Position numbers and translations under genes: made by a program. DNA of 64,000 bases from Solwaraspora sp. WMMD791 (lineage in GTDB: Bacteria > Actinomycetota > Actinomycetes > Mycobacteriales > Micromonosporaceae), in contig NZ_CP120737.1 in the NCBI RefSeq assembly GCF_029581195.1, forward strand, positions 6,859,001 through 6,923,000, read 5' to 3'. The stretch's first letter is position 1. The number at the start of each line of letters is the position of its first letter. Shown piece after piece: positions 20,328-29,074 of this stretch. The notes below the pieces were generated by a model. The model did no database searches. It saw only the letters and a list, made by a program, of their open reading frames with translations, and was not told the DNA's origin.

Positions 20328-21323
20328 TCAGATCGTCGCCGACAGGGCCTTGACCGGCATCTTCAGATCGGCAAGCAGCGCCAGGTCCTCGGTCGCTGGG
20401 CGACCCAACGTGGTCAGGTAGTTGCCGACGATCACCGCGTTGATCCCGCCGAGCAGCCCGTCGCGGGTACCCAGGTCGCCAAGGGTGATCTCCCGGCCAC
20501 CGGCGTACCGCAGGATCGTGCGGGGCATCGCCAACCGGAACGCGGCGATCGCCCGCAGCGCGTCCCTGGCGTCGATCACCGGACGGTCACCCAGTGGCGT
20601 GCCCGGTCTCGGGTTCAGGAAGTTCAGCGGCACCTCGTGCGGGTCGAGCTCGGCCAGCTGCGCGGCGAACTCGGCCCGCTGCTCGATGGTCTCGCCCAGG
20701 CCGAGGATGCCGCCGCAGCACACCTCCATGCCGGAGTCGCGGACCATCCGCAGCGTCTCCCAGCGCTCCTCGAAGGTGTGCGTCGTCACCACGTTCGGGA
20801 AGTAGGAACGGCAGGTCTCCAGGTTGTGGTTGTACCGGTGCACACCCATCTCGACCAGCTCGTCGACCTGCTCCTGGGTCAGCATCCCCACCGACGCCGC
20901 GACCTGGATGTCCACTTCGGCCCGGATCGCCGCGACACCGTCGCGGAGCTGCTTCATCAGACGCGCGTCCGGGCCCCGGACGGCGGCCACGATACAGAAC
21001 TCGGTCGCGCCGGTCGCCGCCGTCTGCTTCGCGGCCTCGACCAGCGAGGGGATGTCCAGCCAGACCGCCCGCACCGGGGAGGCGAACAGTCCCGACTGGG
21101 AGCAGAAGTGGCAGTCCTCCGGGCAACCGCCGGTCTTGAGCGAGACGATCCCCTCGACCTCGACCTCCGGTCCGCACCACCGCATCCGCGTCTCGTGCGC
21201 GAGTTGCAGCAGCGCCGGCAACTGCTCGTCGGGCAGCCGCAGCACGGCCAGGACACCCGCTTCGTCCAGGCCGACGCCACGCTCGAGAACCTGGGCGCGG
21301 GCTAGGTCGAGGATCTGCGACAT
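20328..21323 (-). CDS. bioB: Biotin synthase (radical SAM)
   Basis: This 331-aa enzyme inserts sulfur into dethiobiotin in the last step of biotin synthesis. The radical-SAM cluster ligands are Cys67, Cys71 and Cys74 in [12 protein letters not shown]. Further hallmarks are [13 protein letters not shown] and the [11 protein letters not shown] and YAGGRE motifs near the C-terminus, all typical of BioB. Length is normal. It heads a minus-strand operon with bsaP and a GNAT gene, and is divergent from bioF with only 41 bp between the two starts, so the promoters must overlap or be very compact. Confidence 0.97.
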   Translation of the reverse strand: MSQILDLARAQVLERGVGLDEAGVLAVLRLPDEQLPALLQLAHETRMRWCGPEVEVEGIVSLKTGGCPEDCHFCSQSGLFASPVRAVWLDIPSLVEAAKQTAATGATEFCIVAAVRGPDARLMKQLRDGVAAIRAEVDIQVAASVGMLTQEQVDELVEMGVHRYNHNLETCRSYFPNVVTTHTFEERWETLRMVRDSGMEVCCGGILGLGETIEQRAEFAAQLAELDPHEVPLNFLNPRPGTPLGDRPVIDARDALRAIAAFRLAMPRTILRYAGGREITLGDLGTRDGLLGGINAVIVGNYLTTLGRPATEDLALLADLKMPVKALSATI

Positions 21324-21364
21324 GGTCGTACCCTACAAGGCGGCGCGAGTGACGAGGGGGAGCC

Positions 21365-22504
21365 GTGGCGGACTGGTGGGACGGCCTGCGGCGGCGTGCC
21401 GCCCTGCGGGCCACGGCCGGGCTGACCCGGGAACTGCGCCCCCGGTCGGCCGGCGACGGGCAGGTCGATCTGGCCGGCAACGACTACCTCGGCCTCACCA
21501 CGCACCCCGAGGTGGTCGCGGCGGCGGCCACCGCGCTGCACCGGTACGGGCTGGGCGCGACCGGCTCCCGGCTGGTACGTGGCTCCACCGACGCGCACAC
21601 CGCCCTGGAGACCGGCCTCGCCGACTGGCTCGGCACTGAACGCAGCCTGGTCTTCTCCTCCGGCTACCTGGGGAACCTCGGCGCGGTCCGGGCGGTGACG
21701 CAGCCGCGTACCCTGCTGGTGTCCGACGCGCACAACCACGCCTCGCTGATCGACGGTTGCCGCCTCACCGGCGCGCAGACCGAGGTCGTCGGGCACGCCG
21801 ATCCAGCCGCGGTGGACGACCTGCTCGCCACCTACCCCGGCCGGCCGGCCGTGGTCGTCACCGAGTCGGTCTTCTCCGTCGACGGTGACCTGGCACCGTT
21901 GGCCGCCCTGCACGCGGTCACCCGCCGGCACGCGGCCCTGCTGCTGGTCGACGACGCGCACGCCCTCGGAGTGATCGGGCCCGACGGTGCCGGCGGTGTC
22001 GCGGCCGCCGGGCTCACCGGTGCGCCCGACGTCCTGGTCACCGCGACCCTGTCCAAGGCGCTCGGCGGTGCCGGGGGAGTGCTGGCCGGCCCGGAGCCGC
22101 TGATCCGGCACGTGGTCGACACCGGACGGACGTTCATCTTCGACACCGCGCTGCCGCCGGCGGTGGCCGCCGGGGCGCTGGTGGCGCTGCGGCACGCCCG
22201 CGCCGGCGAGCGGCTGCGCACCGAGCTGGCCGACCGGGTGTCAGCGGCGGTACGCCGGTTCACCGCCGCCGGGTTGACCGTCGGCGGCCCACCGGCCGCC
22301 GGGGTGGTCTCGGTCGGCGCGCCCGACCCGCAGGCCGCGGTGGCCTGGGCGCGGGCCTGTCACGACAAGGGGGTGGCGGTCGGCTGTTTCCGTCCACCGT
22401 CCACCCCGGACCAGCGGGCCCGGCTGCGGATCACCGTCAACGTCGGGGTGCCCCGGGCCGACTTCGACCACGCGCTGGACGTGATCGTGAAGTGCGCGCC
22501 GTGA
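21365..22504 (+). CDS. bioF: 8-amino-7-oxononanoate synthase
   Basis: This 379-aa PLP enzyme condenses pimeloyl thioester with alanine in the first step of the biotin ring pathway. The PLP lysine is Lys231 in TATLSKALGG. GNDYLGLTTHPEV, RLVRGSTDAH and LVDDAHALGVIG are further family signatures. It starts with GTG 21365 behind GGGGGAGCC. Its TGA overlaps the GTG start of bioD (GTGA), so the two are coupled. No bioA is visible in this window. Confidence 0.95.
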   Translation: MADWWDGLRRRAALRATAGLTRELRPRSAGDGQVDLAGNDYLGLTTHPEVVAAAATALHRYGLGATGSRLVRGSTDAHTALETGLADWLGTERSLVFSSGYLGNLGAVRAVTQPRTLLVSDAHNHASLIDGCRLTGAQTEVVGHADPAAVDDLLATYPGRPAVVVTESVFSVDGDLAPLAALHAVTRRHAALLLVDDAHALGVIGPDGAGGVAAAGLTGAPDVLVTATLSKALGGAGGVLAGPEPLIRHVVDTGRTFIFDTALPPAVAAGALVALRHARAGERLRTELADRVSAAVRRFTAAGLTVGGPPAAGVVSVGAPDPQAAVAWARACHDKGVAVGCFRPPSTPDQRARLRITVNVGVPRADFDHALDVIVKCAP

Positions 22505-23226
22505 CCGGCTGGCGGGGGCCGGTCGTGGTCACCGGCACCGACACCGGTGTCGGCAAGACCGTGGTGACCTCGGCGATCGCGGTCGCGGCGCAGGCCGCCG
22601 GGTTGCGGGTGGCGATGGTCAAACCCGGCCAGACCGGTACGGCGACCGGTGAGCAGCCGGACGCCGACGTCGTGGCCCGCCTCGCCGATCCGGCGACCGT
22701 GCGTACCCTCGCCAGCTATCCGGAGCCGCTGGCGCCACTGGCCGCCGCCCGGGTCGCCGGCGCCGAACCGCTGGAGCTGTACGCCGCCGTCGACGCGGTA
22801 CGCGCGGAGGCCGACAAACACGACCTGGTGCTCGTCGAGGGGGCGGGCGGGCTGCTGGTGCCGATGGGGCTGCGACCCTCCGGCGAGCCCTGGACGGTGG
22901 CGGACCTGGCGGTGTCGCTGGGCGCGCCGGCCGTGGTGGTGGCCCGGGCCGGGCTCGGCACGCTCAACCACACCGCGCTGACGCTCGAGGCGCTGGAGCG
23001 CCGGGCGATCCCGGCCGGGGTGGTCCTCGGTGCCTGGCCGGCCGAGCCGGAGCTGGTGCACTGGGCCAACCTCAGCGAGCTGGTGCCGACCATGGTCGGG
23101 GCGGTCCCCGACGGTGCCGGCGGCATGGAGCCGGGGGTGTTCCGCCGCTCCGCGTCGGGCTGGCTGACGCCGGCGCTCTACGGCGTCCTGGACGACTGGC
23201 GGGCCTGGGCCGACGACGTCAGCTGA
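22501..23226 (+). CDS. bioD: Dethiobiotin synthetase
   Basis: This 241-aa ATPase forms the ureido ring of dethiobiotin from diaminopelargonic acid, CO2 and ATP. The P-loop GTDTGVGKT spans residues 12-20, and VEGAGGLLVP is the second nucleotide motif. I chose GTG 22501 because it overlaps the bioF stop by four bases; GTG 22492 in the same frame would add three residues. The last codons lie in a 17-bp tandem repeat shared with the converging P450 gene. Confidence 0.94.
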   Translation: MTGWRGPVVVTGTDTGVGKTVVTSAIAVAAQAAGLRVAMVKPGQTGTATGEQPDADVVARLADPATVRTLASYPEPLAPLAAARVAGAEPLELYAAVDAVRAEADKHDLVLVEGAGGLLVPMGLRPSGEPWTVADLAVSLGAPAVVVARAGLGTLNHTALTLEALERRAIPAGVVLGAWPAEPELVHWANLSELVPTMVGAVPDGAGGMEPGVFRRSASGWLTPALYGVLDDWRAWADDVS

Positions 23227-23302
23227 TCCGCCCCGTCAGCTGATCCGCCCCGTCAGCTGATCCGCCCCGTCAGCCGGTCTGCCCTGTCAACTGATCCGCC
23301 GG
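23218..23302. repeat. Five tandem copies of a 17-bp unit across two converging 3' ends
   Basis: The unit GTCAGCTGATCCGCCCC occurs exactly three times (23218, 23235, 23252) and twice more with changes (23269, 23286). The array covers the last codons of bioD, the 26-bp gap, and the last 16 or so codons of the P450 gene. It has added C-terminal residues to the P450 and may act as a terminator region, since each unit contains CAGCTG. Confidence 0.85.
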
Positions 23303-24467
23303 TCGTCGCCGGCCGGCGGATCAGCAAGGCGTCGGGCATCCGGAACGACAGGTTGTCCGGCGACCACGGTGCCCGGACCACGTCGGCGCCGACCAGCAGC
23401 GGCAGCGCCTGCTCGACCACCACCGCCGTCTCCATCCGGGCCAGCTGCGCCCCGACACACCGGTGGGCCCCGGCGCCGAAGGCCAGATGCCGACGGGACC
23501 CCCGCTGACCCGGCACGAACTGGTCGGTCCCGGACACCAGCGCCGGATCGCGGCCGGCGGCGGCGAGCCAGAGCACCACGCTCGCGCCGGCCGGCACCGG
23601 TACGTCGGCCAACGTGGTGTCCACCGCCGCCCGACGCCGCCAGGTGACGATCGGTGGCACCAGCCGTAGCCCTTCCTCCACCACGTCGTCGACCCGGACC
23701 GACCCGTCGCGCAGCCCGGCGAGCACCGTCGGCTCGCCGACCAGCCGGTGCAGCAGCAGGGTCAGGAACTGCGAGGTGGTCTCCTGCCCGGCGACCAGCA
23801 GGAAGAACAGCGCCCCGACGACGGTGTCCGGCGGCTGCCCGCCCGCGCGCAGCGTCGCGGCCAAACCGTCGCCGGTGACCGCGAAGTCACGCAGCACGGT
23901 GTGGAACCGCCCGACCGTGTGTGCCAGTTCGATCTGCCGGTCGGCGTCCACCGGGGCCCAGAACAGTTCCAGCGCGGCGCGGGCGAACCGTTTGACCGTC
24001 GCCGTGGCCGCTGGCGGCAGCTGGACCAGCCTCGCCAGGACCAGCAGCGGCAGGTCGGCGGCGAGGTCGGCGTACAGATCGACCGGCCGGCCGGCGGCCA
24101 ACGCGGCGTCCAGCGCCGCCACCCGGTCGCGGACCAGCGCGGTCAACCAGTCGACCTGGGCGGTGACCCGCGTCGGGTGCAGCACCTCGGCCACCGCTGC
24201 CCGGATCGCCGGGTGGGACGAGGTGCCGTTGTTCGCCAGCGTCGGCGGCAGTCGGAAGCCGTACGAGGCGAGGATCCGCAGCGCCGCGACGGGGATCGGG
24301 GTGACCGCGTCCAGGGCGTTGTCCGGCCGGTACGTGTCCGGGTCGGTCAACACCTGCCGGACCAGGGCGTGCCGGGTCACCAGCAGATGGTCGGCACCGA
24401 CGTGGTCGGTGACCCGGGCCACCGGCGGCCACCGGTCGTCGACCCTTTCCCAGTTACGGAACAGCAC
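23253..24467 (-). CDS. Cytochrome P450
   Basis: This 404-aa soluble bacterial P450 has the heme-binding motif FGAGAHRCVGAQLAR with Cys337, the I-helix oxygen-activation motif VAGQETTS, and the K-helix ExxR as EGLRLVPP. It would use external ferredoxin and reductase; none is adjacent. The start is GTG 24467. The stop of the upstream methyltransferase gene lies 5 nt away, so the two may be co-transcribed. The C-terminal tail is built partly from the 17-bp tandem repeat. The substrate is unknown. Confidence 0.92.
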   Translation of the reverse strand: MLFRNWERVDDRWPPVARVTDHVGADHLLVTRHALVRQVLTDPDTYRPDNALDAVTPIPVAALRILASYGFRLPPTLANNGTSSHPAIRAAVAEVLHPTRVTAQVDWLTALVRDRVAALDAALAAGRPVDLYADLAADLPLLVLARLVQLPPAATATVKRFARAALELFWAPVDADRQIELAHTVGRFHTVLRDFAVTGDGLAATLRAGGQPPDTVVGALFFLLVAGQETTSQFLTLLLHRLVGEPTVLAGLRDGSVRVDDVVEEGLRLVPPIVTWRRRAAVDTTLADVPVPAGASVVLWLAAAGRDPALVSGTDQFVPGQRGSRRHLAFGAGAHRCVGAQLARMETAVVVEQALPLLVGADVVRAPWSPDNLSFRMPDALLIRRPATTGGSVDRADRLTGRIS

Positions 24468-24471
24468 CCGG

Positions 24472-25203
24472 TCACGCTAGCGTCCGGGCCGGTCGGCGTA
24501 CCGGCGGGCGTAGCTGCCAGACCCGGGTGTGCCGCACCCGGACGCTCTCCAGCGCCGGGGGCACCGGCACCTGGTAGCTGCCGAGCTCAGTGAACCGCTC
24601 CCGGGGCAGGAACGCCCGGTCCGGGTCGCCGACCAGCACCCGGGCCCCGTCGGCGGCGGCGGTCAGCAGGAACCGCAGCACCCGCGCCGCCATCGCCTCG
24701 CTGTAGAAGACGTCACCGGCGAGCACCACCTCGGCGTCACCGTGGTCACCGTCGAGCAGGTCACCGACGGTGACGTCCAGCCGTACGTCGTTGGCGGCGG
24801 CGTTGAGTCGGCTGGCGGCGCCCGCGACCGGGTCCAGATCCACCGCGCGGACCACGGCCGCGCCGGCCCGGGCCGCCGCGACGGCCACCAGCCCGGAACC
24901 GGTGGCCAGGTCCAGCACCCGTAGCCCGGCGACGGTCTCCGGCCGGTCCAGCAGGTACCGGGCGAGCGCCTGACCGCCGGCCCAGGCGAACGCCCAGAAC
25001 GGTGGCGGTTGTTCGCTGCGGAACTCGCCCTCGGTCAGCTCCCACAGCCCGATCGGCTCGGCCGCCTGATGCAGCCGTAGTTCGGGTACGTGGGCCACCG
25101 GGGCGAGTCGGGTGTGGGCGCGGACGAAGTCCGACGGGTCGGCAGACACGTCTGCGGATTGTGCCGGGTCGACCGACCGTCGCCAACCTTGGCTCGGGGT
25201 CAC
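24472..25203 (-). CDS. Class I SAM methyltransferase, METTL20/ETFB-lysine type
   Basis: This protein of about 243 aa has SAM motif I LDLATGSGLVAVAAA, an acidic loop AVDLDPVAG, and the motif GDVFYSEAMA. The last resembles the DxFY signature of the seven-beta-strand protein lysine methyltransferases of the METTL20 (ETF-beta lysine methyltransferase) group. PPFWAFAWAGGQALARYL is also typical of that group. The start is uncertain: the open frame extends to 25320, but GTG 25203 gives a family-like length and removes a Cys/Pro-rich leader. The target protein is inferred only by family. Confidence 0.75.
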   Translation of the reverse strand: MTPSQGWRRSVDPAQSADVSADPSDFVRAHTRLAPVAHVPELRLHQAAEPIGLWELTEGEFRSEQPPPFWAFAWAGGQALARYLLDRPETVAGLRVLDLATGSGLVAVAAARAGAAVVRAVDLDPVAGAASRLNAAANDVRLDVTVGDLLDGDHGDAEVVLAGDVFYSEAMAARVLRFLLTAAADGARVLVGDPDRAFLPRERFTELGSYQVPVPPALESVRVRHTRVWQLRPPVRRPARTLA

Positions 25204-25323
25204 CGGTTCACCACGGGTGGTTAATTCGCCCGTTTTACTTTGCGCTGGGTGACAAGTTGGGCCCTGTCCCACCAGCCGGCACGCACGTACCGTGGCCGGT
25301 GGACATGATCGGTGGGACAAGGG

Positions 25324-26223
25324 ATGAAGGTGGTGGGCTCGGTGGGGCGAATCGCGACCGGAGTCGCGGTCGGGCTGGCCGGAGTTGCCGGACTGCTGTT
25401 CAGCGCCACACCGGCGGCGGCGCAGGGCGGATACCAGGCCCAGATCACCGAGTTGCCCGACGAGGCCGTCGCCGGTGAAGGTCCGGTGGGCATGACGGTG
25501 GTGGTCAGCCGGGACCTTGGCGGGGACTGCGAGAAGGTCCGGTGGTCGCTGCTGCTGCGTGTCGACGGCGTCGAGTTCGACCAGATCCGGGCCGCCCGGG
25601 TGGAACAGGGCCAGGCGTTCGCCGTCGACGTGCAGATCGACGACGACACCGCCCGCCTCACCGACGTCGCACTCGACCCGGGCACTCTCTGCCAGGACCG
25701 GACCGTCACGGCGCAGTACCAGTTCAGCTTCACCGACGACGCCGAAGGTCGGGTGACCCTCACCGCCGAGGCCTACGACGAGGACGTCAACCTGCTCGCC
25801 GACACCGCCGTCACCCTGCCGGTGGTCACCGAACCCGGCGGGTCCGACCCGGAGCCGACCGAGTCGGTGCCGCCGGTCGTCGACGACCCGGCGGTCATCG
25901 CCGACGCCCCGGCCGGGACCGGTGGTGGGGGTCCGCAGCCGGTCGACGCGATTCCCGCAGGTGACACCTCGGGGATCCCGGTGGCCTGGTTCATCGCCGG
26001 TGGCGCGATGGTCTTCGTCGGTTTCGGCCTGCTGATGCGGGTCCGGGCCCGGCTGCTGCGCTCGACAGCGGACCCGGACGGCCCGCTGCCCGCCACCGGG
26101 GCCGTGCCGGGGCCGTCGGGTGACGGGTGGCGGTCGGCGGCTGATGTGTGGCGGTCGGCGGCGGCACCGTCGTCGGCCACCGGCTGGGGCCGGTCACGGC
26201 CGGGGCGGAGCCGGTGGCGGTGA
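25324..26223 (+). CDS. Secreted, C-terminally membrane-anchored protein of unknown function
   Basis: This protein of about 299 aa has a signal peptide (GVAVGLAGVAGLLFSATPAAAQ, cleavage near residue 35) and an extracellular region of about 150 residues that looks beta-rich and Ig-like (VTLTAEAYDEDVNLLADTAVTLPVV). A Pro/Glu/Thr-rich stalk and one C-terminal membrane helix (VAWFIAGGAMVFVGFGLLM) with a basic stop follow. Two Cys in the beta-rich region may form a disulfide. There is no LPXTG motif. ATG 25324 is chosen because the signal peptide begins there; GTG 25312 is possible. The last 30 nt overlap the 3' end of the converging FUSC gene. Confidence 0.7.
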   Translation: MKVVGSVGRIATGVAVGLAGVAGLLFSATPAAAQGGYQAQITELPDEAVAGEGPVGMTVVVSRDLGGDCEKVRWSLLLRVDGVEFDQIRAARVEQGQAFAVDVQIDDDTARLTDVALDPGTLCQDRTVTAQYQFSFTDDAEGRVTLTAEAYDEDVNLLADTAVTLPVVTEPGGSDPEPTESVPPVVDDPAVIADAPAGTGGGGPQPVDAIPAGDTSGIPVAWFIAGGAMVFVGFGLLMRVRARLLRSTADPDGPLPATGAVPGPSGDGWRSAADVWRSAAAPSSATGWGRSRPGRSRWR

Positions 26224-27390
26224 CGGTGGTCGGCTGTGCCCGGCGGCGCGGCGGACCATCCGGTTCGCGGCCCGCCGCCCGATCCCGGTAGCCCGCAGCA
26301 GGTCGCTGCCGGCCGTACGGACCTGCGCCACCACCACGTTGCCGGAGTAGCCGAGCCCTTCGGCGTACGCCGACCCGGACTGGTCGACCGCCCCGAGCGC
26401 CTGCTCCCGGGTCCGGTGGAACTCCCGCCCCCGGTCGAGTTCCTGGCGCATCGTGCGCAGCGCCTCGCCGAGCTGGCGGACCGCGGTCGGCAGCTGGCCA
26501 GGCACCGGTTCGTCGTCCTCGAGCACCGAGACGATCCGGCGCAGCATCGCCCGGCAGTTGCGGGTTGCGCGTTCCAGGTGTTCGCCGCTGCTGGTCAGCT
26601 CGGCCAGCACGTGCCGGTTCGACCACCGCTGCGGCGCCAACGTCACCACCTCGTTCGCCGCCGCGAGTGCGTCCTGCAGCGTGGCCAGGCGTTCGTCGAA
26701 GTCCCGTACCCGGTCCAGCGCCCGCTGAGCCTGGGCGGCGTCGCCAGCGGTCAGCGCCGCCGCGGCGTCGTCCAGCAGCGTGGCCAGCCGATCAAGCGCC
26801 GGTCCGACCGCACGCTGCACCAGCCGCAGCGGGTTGAGCGGCAGCAGCACCAGCACCACGGCGAGCCCGACCAGACCGCCGACCACCGCGTTGACGAATC
26901 GGGGTACGACGATGTCCGGGTTCGCCGGGGCCAGCGTGGCGATCAGCACCGCCGTGCCGCCGGCCTGCACCAGCAGGGTGCTGCCGCCGCGCAGCAGCAG
27001 CGCCAGCGCCACGGCGATGGCCACGATCATCCCGGTCTGCCACGGGCCGCTGCCGACCACGGCGATCAGGACGTCACCGGCGCCGATGCCGACGGCCACC
27101 CCGATGACGGTCTCCAGGGTACGGCGGAGTCGGTTGCCCAGGGCCGACACGATGGTGCCGACCGCGATCGCCGGGGCGAACACCGGGTCCGGGTTGCGCA
27201 GTACGTCGTCGGCGAGCAGCCAGGCGAGCGCGGCCGCGACGCCGGCCTGCACCGGGATGATCATGTTGCCGCGCAGGTGCCGCAACCGTGCGCGGCAATT
27301 GCGGGTCAGCCGCGTCCAGCCGTCGCGTACCAGCCGCGTCCAGCTCTCGCGGCTGATGCGCTGGGCGGGCCGGGTGCGGTCGTCGGGCAC
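26194..27390 (-). CDS. FUSC/ArAE-family membrane protein
   Basis: This 398-aa protein has a basic N-terminus, then six or so membrane helices (about 42-180, starting IIPVQAGVAAALAWLLADDVLRNPDPVFAP, an ArAE/FUSC hallmark). A helical cytoplasmic half with the NEVVTLAPQRWSNRHVLAELTSSGEHLERATRNCRAM region follows. Families of this kind include aromatic-acid exporters and YccS-like proteins; no substrate can be inferred. The gene overlaps its converging neighbour by 30 nt at the 3' end. Confidence 0.8.
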   Translation of the reverse strand: MPDDRTRPAQRISRESWTRLVRDGWTRLTRNCRARLRHLRGNMIIPVQAGVAAALAWLLADDVLRNPDPVFAPAIAVGTIVSALGNRLRRTLETVIGVAVGIGAGDVLIAVVGSGPWQTGMIVAIAVALALLLRGGSTLLVQAGGTAVLIATLAPANPDIVVPRFVNAVVGGLVGLAVVLVLLPLNPLRLVQRAVGPALDRLATLLDDAAAALTAGDAAQAQRALDRVRDFDERLATLQDALAAANEVVTLAPQRWSNRHVLAELTSSGEHLERATRNCRAMLRRIVSVLEDDEPVPGQLPTAVRQLGEALRTMRQELDRGREFHRTREQALGAVDQSGSAYAEGLGYSGNVVVAQVRTAGSDLLRATGIGRRAANRMVRRAAGHSRPPSPPPAPPRP

Positions 27391-27444
27391 GTGCCGACCT
27401 ACCCGCCAGTGCCCAGCGCAATCCTCGACGGAGCGCCGGCCGGG

Positions 27445-28614
27445 TCAGGCTCCCCAGCCGGCCTGCTGCCCGCCGCGACGTTCGGCGACGATGCGCTGCG
27501 CGTAGCCGCTGCGGGCGTAGGCCGCCATCGGGTCCGGGTCGAGGCCCTGCTCGGTCCGCAGCTCGCGCAGCATCGGGCGGACGTCGGTGTGGAAGGCGTC
27601 CATCAGTACGGCGTTGGCGCCCAGCACGTCGCCGGCGGCCTGCGCGTCGGCCAGGGCCTCGGCGTCGACCAGCAGCGCCTTGGCGGTGGCCTCCTGCACG
27701 TTGAGCACCGACCGGATCTGGCCGGGGATCTTCGGCTCGATGTTGTGGCACTGGTCGAGCATGAAGTTGATGCCGGCCGCCGGGTCCAGCGCGTCGGCGG
27801 CGACGATCTCGAACATGATCCGGAACAGCTGGAACGGGTCGGCGGCACCGGCCATCAGGTCGTCGTCGGCGTAGAAGCGGGAGTTGAAGTCGAACGCGCC
27901 GAGCCGGCCGGCCCGCAGCAGGAACGCCACGATGAACTCGATGTTGGTGCCCGGGGCGTGGTGCCCGGTGTCGATGACCACCTGCGCCCGCTCGCCCAGC
28001 CGCAGACAGTGCGCGTACGCCGTACCCCAGTCAGGCACGTCGGTGGTGTAGAACGCCGGCTCGAACAGCTTGTACTCCAGCAGCAGCCGCTGCTGCGCCC
28101 CGAGCCGGGCGTACGTGGTGTCCAGGGCCTCGGCCAGCCGGTCCTGCCGGGCCCGGATGCTGTCCTGGCCGGGGTAGTTGGTGCCGTCGGCGAACCACAG
28201 CTTCAGATCCGTCGATCCGGTGGCGTCCATCACGTCGACGCAGTCCAGCAGGTGCGCCACGGCCTTGCGGCGGACGCGCGGGTCCGGGTTGGTGACGCTG
28301 CCGAGGCGGTAGTCGTCGTCGGAGAAGACGTTCGCGTTGATGGTGCCGATCCGTACGCCGAGGTCGACGGCGTACCGGGCGAGCTGCCGGTAGTCCTCGA
28401 CCCGGTCCCATGGGATGTGCAGCGACACGATCGGGGCGATGCCGGTGACCGCGTGCACCTGGGCGGCGTCGGCGATCTTCTCCTGCGGGGTGCGGGGCAC
28501 CCCGGGCTGGGTGAAGACCTTGAACCGGGTGCCGGAGTTGCCGTACGCCCAGGACGGCACCTCGATCCGCTGCGTGCGCAGTACGGCTTTGATTCGTGCG
28601 GTCACGTCAGGCAT
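27445..28614 (-). CDS. rhaI: L-rhamnose isomerase (RhaI type)
   Basis: This 389-aa cytoplasmic enzyme interconverts L-rhamnose and L-rhamnulose, and members can act on other aldoses. It belongs to the RhaI (Pseudomonas stutzeri) branch, not the E. coli RhaA branch. Metal-site motifs of this TIM-barrel are visible: LLEYKLFEPAFY, VVIDTGHHAPGTNIE and LGAFDFNSRFYADDDL. Length is normal. The mutarotase gene lies 21 nt upstream on the same strand, giving a two-gene rhamnose operon. Rhamnulokinase and aldolase genes are not in the window. Confidence 0.92.
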   Translation of the reverse strand: MPDVTARIKAVLRTQRIEVPSWAYGNSGTRFKVFTQPGVPRTPQEKIADAAQVHAVTGIAPIVSLHIPWDRVEDYRQLARYAVDLGVRIGTINANVFSDDDYRLGSVTNPDPRVRRKAVAHLLDCVDVMDATGSTDLKLWFADGTNYPGQDSIRARQDRLAEALDTTYARLGAQQRLLLEYKLFEPAFYTTDVPDWGTAYAHCLRLGERAQVVIDTGHHAPGTNIEFIVAFLLRAGRLGAFDFNSRFYADDDLMAGAADPFQLFRIMFEIVAADALDPAAGINFMLDQCHNIEPKIPGQIRSVLNVQEATAKALLVDAEALADAQAAGDVLGANAVLMDAFHTDVRPMLRELRTEQGLDPDPMAAYARSGYAQRIVAERRGGQQAGWGA

Positions 28615-28635
28615 CTGCTGCCCCGCCGTCCCAGG

Positions 28636-28983
28636 TCACGCGTCGCCGGTCGCGGCGAGCTGGTCGTCAAGGTTGAAGATCTCGTCGAGCAGGACGAAGC
28701 CCTCGTCGGGCCGGCGGCCGTCGAGGTCGGTGAAGTACGGCGCCATCTCGGCCTGCCACCGGGCGTTGACCTCGGTCGCGGCCATCGCGGCCTGGGCCGA
28801 GGCGAGGTCGGTGGCGCGGACGTGGCCGACCAGCAGGCCGTCCGGGTGCAGGAAGAGGGAGTAGTCGTGCCAGCCGGCGTCGCGCAGCGCGCGCAGCAGC
28901 TGTGGCCAGACTGCGGTGTGTCGGGCCCGGTATTCGTCGATCCGGTCGGGGCGGACCCTCAGCAGGAAGCAGTAACGCCGCAC
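28636..28983 (-). CDS. rhaM: L-rhamnose mutarotase
   Basis: This 115-aa protein of the RhaM/RhaU family equilibrates the alpha and beta anomers of L-rhamnose. Typical features are the opening RYCFLLRVRPDRIDEYRARHTAVWPQ, the HDYSLFLHPDG segment, and the late ending DEGFVLLDEIFNLD. It is the first gene of the rhamnose operon; an operator-like sequence lies 13 bp upstream of its start. Confidence 0.92.
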   Translation of the reverse strand: MRRYCFLLRVRPDRIDEYRARHTAVWPQLLRALRDAGWHDYSLFLHPDGLLVGHVRATDLASAQAAMAATEVNARWQAEMAPYFTDLDGRRPDEGFVLLDEIFNLDDQLAATGDA

Positions 28984-28995
28984 GTCGCCTCCATA

Positions 28996-29009
28996 TGAAC
29001 CGTTTCAAT
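28996..29009. promoter_or_regulatory. LacI-type operator upstream of the rhamnose operon
   Basis: TGAACCGTTTCAAT is a near-palindrome centred on CG, typical of LacI-family operators, 13 bp before the mutarotase start. Flanking CATATG hexamers (28992, 29021) frame it. A close variant occurs at 31172 beyond the PmoA-like gene. Confidence 0.65.
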
Positions 29010-29074
29010 AGTGGTCCAAACATATGAGCGCGCCGATACGGCTGTCAAGGTCGGACCGTCGATGGCCCGAGGGC

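Noticed and set aside
25312-25323. GTG 25312 as start of the membrane-anchored protein
   Set aside because: It would add four residues ahead of a normal signal peptide, and neither start has a well-spaced ribosome site. ATG 25324 was preferred but the choice is weak.
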